Source: Rhizobium sp. ZPR4
Lineage (GTDB): Bacteria > Pseudomonadota > Alphaproteobacteria > Rhizobiales > Rhizobiaceae
Direction: 5' to 3'
Length of the DNA stretch: 64,000 bases
Assembly: GCF_040215725.1 (NCBI RefSeq)
Contig: NZ_CP157967.1
Location: 496,001 to 560,000, forward strand
The position numbers were made by a program, and so were the translations under genes. Shown here in pieces: positions 63,896 through 64,000 of the stretch. Under the pieces are notes generated by a model. It was not told the DNA's origin. It worked only from the letters and a program-made list of their open reading frames with translations, and searched no databases. The number at the start of each line of letters is the position of its first letter. Positions within the stretch are counted from its first letter, which is position 1.

Positions 63896-64000
63896 TCAGC
63901 TCGCCTTTTCCGGCGGAGCCAGAAGCTCGGCGCAGTAGGACGGGCCGCTGACACCAGGCTGGTCGCCGAGGATTTTAACCGAGCGGATTTCGTAGCTCTG
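63896..64000 (-). CDS. partial gene at the right edge, C-terminal end only
   Basis: The last 34 codons of a leftward gene: it ends ...SYCAELLAPPEKAS with TGA. The frame is chosen because its third positions are GC-rich, as in neighbouring genes; one other frame is also open. The product cannot be named from this fragment. Confidence 0.45.
   Translation of the reverse strand, partial: QSYEIRSVKILGDQPGVSGPSYCAELLAPPEKAS

Overview
This window is GC-rich alphaproteobacterial chromosome, most likely from a Rhizobium species. The evidence is the gene content and order: an aa3 cytochrome oxidase cluster (coxB-coxA-ctaB-coxF-ctaG-coxC), CcrM, a BioR-type GntR regulator with TTAT-N2-ATAA boxes beside bioY, IalB- and DUF1284-type families, a GGAAC-N16-CGTT (EcfG-type) promoter, and short palindromic intergenic repeats of the rhizobial kind. 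It reads as core genome. I see no integrase, transposase, rRNA operon, CRISPR array or prophage. The only RNA gene found is one tRNA-Gln(TTG).

Layout. 0-8.8 kb: fabI, a DnaJ-domain protein, a lipoprotein, pdxH, a polysaccharide deacetylase, a SPOR-tailed D,D-carboxypeptidase, a MazG-like protein, tldD and an IalB-family protein. 9.1-16.5 kb: the cytochrome oxidase structural and assembly genes, ending with DUF983 and SURF1; a kinase-like gene on the opposite strand lies between coxC and DUF983. 16.6-22.5 kb: ispH, thrB, rnhA, a DapA-family aldolase, a LysE exporter with a divergent ArgP-like regulator, and a Dabb protein. 22.6-26.5 kb: a zinc-type ABC transporter preceded by a 42-residue membrane ORF and a Zur-like palindrome, then parDE and a peroxiredoxin. 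26.6-36 kb: a DsbD-N-like protein, YqgE/AlgH, CsbD, a zinc-ribbon metallopeptidase, and a leftward run thrC / M16 peptidase / RimJ-type acetyltransferase / 7TM-PAS-GGDEF-EAL protein.

36-45 kb: a lipoprotein, a HAD phosphatase, bioR-bioY-DUF1284, an ArsR regulator divergent from a NIPSNAP and a monooxygenase-like gene, ccrM, an NTF2-like protein, and a HAD hydrolase-mutY pair. 45-54.4 kb: DUF721, a DsbA-like protein, smc, a CorC-like protein and pyruvate phosphate dikinase. 54.4-64 kb: two small proteins, DUF1499, a cupin/MBL-fold pair, tRNA-Gln, a GlnHPQ-type amino-acid ABC transporter, a polyprenyl-phosphate GT2 with a many-TM partner, and the end of a gene that runs off the right edge.

Genes that appear to work together: the cox cluster with CtaB, CtaG and SURF1 (haem A, copper and assembly of cytochrome oxidase); the transporter operons; BioR with BioY; LysE with ArgP; and the GT2 with its membrane partner. 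The least explained items are two BioR boxes bracketing the bioR-bioY gap, the bioY-DUF1284 coupling, the microprotein in the zinc operon, the ArsR/NIPSNAP/ABM module, and a four-copy modular repeat family, two copies of which supply the stop codon of the gene upstream.
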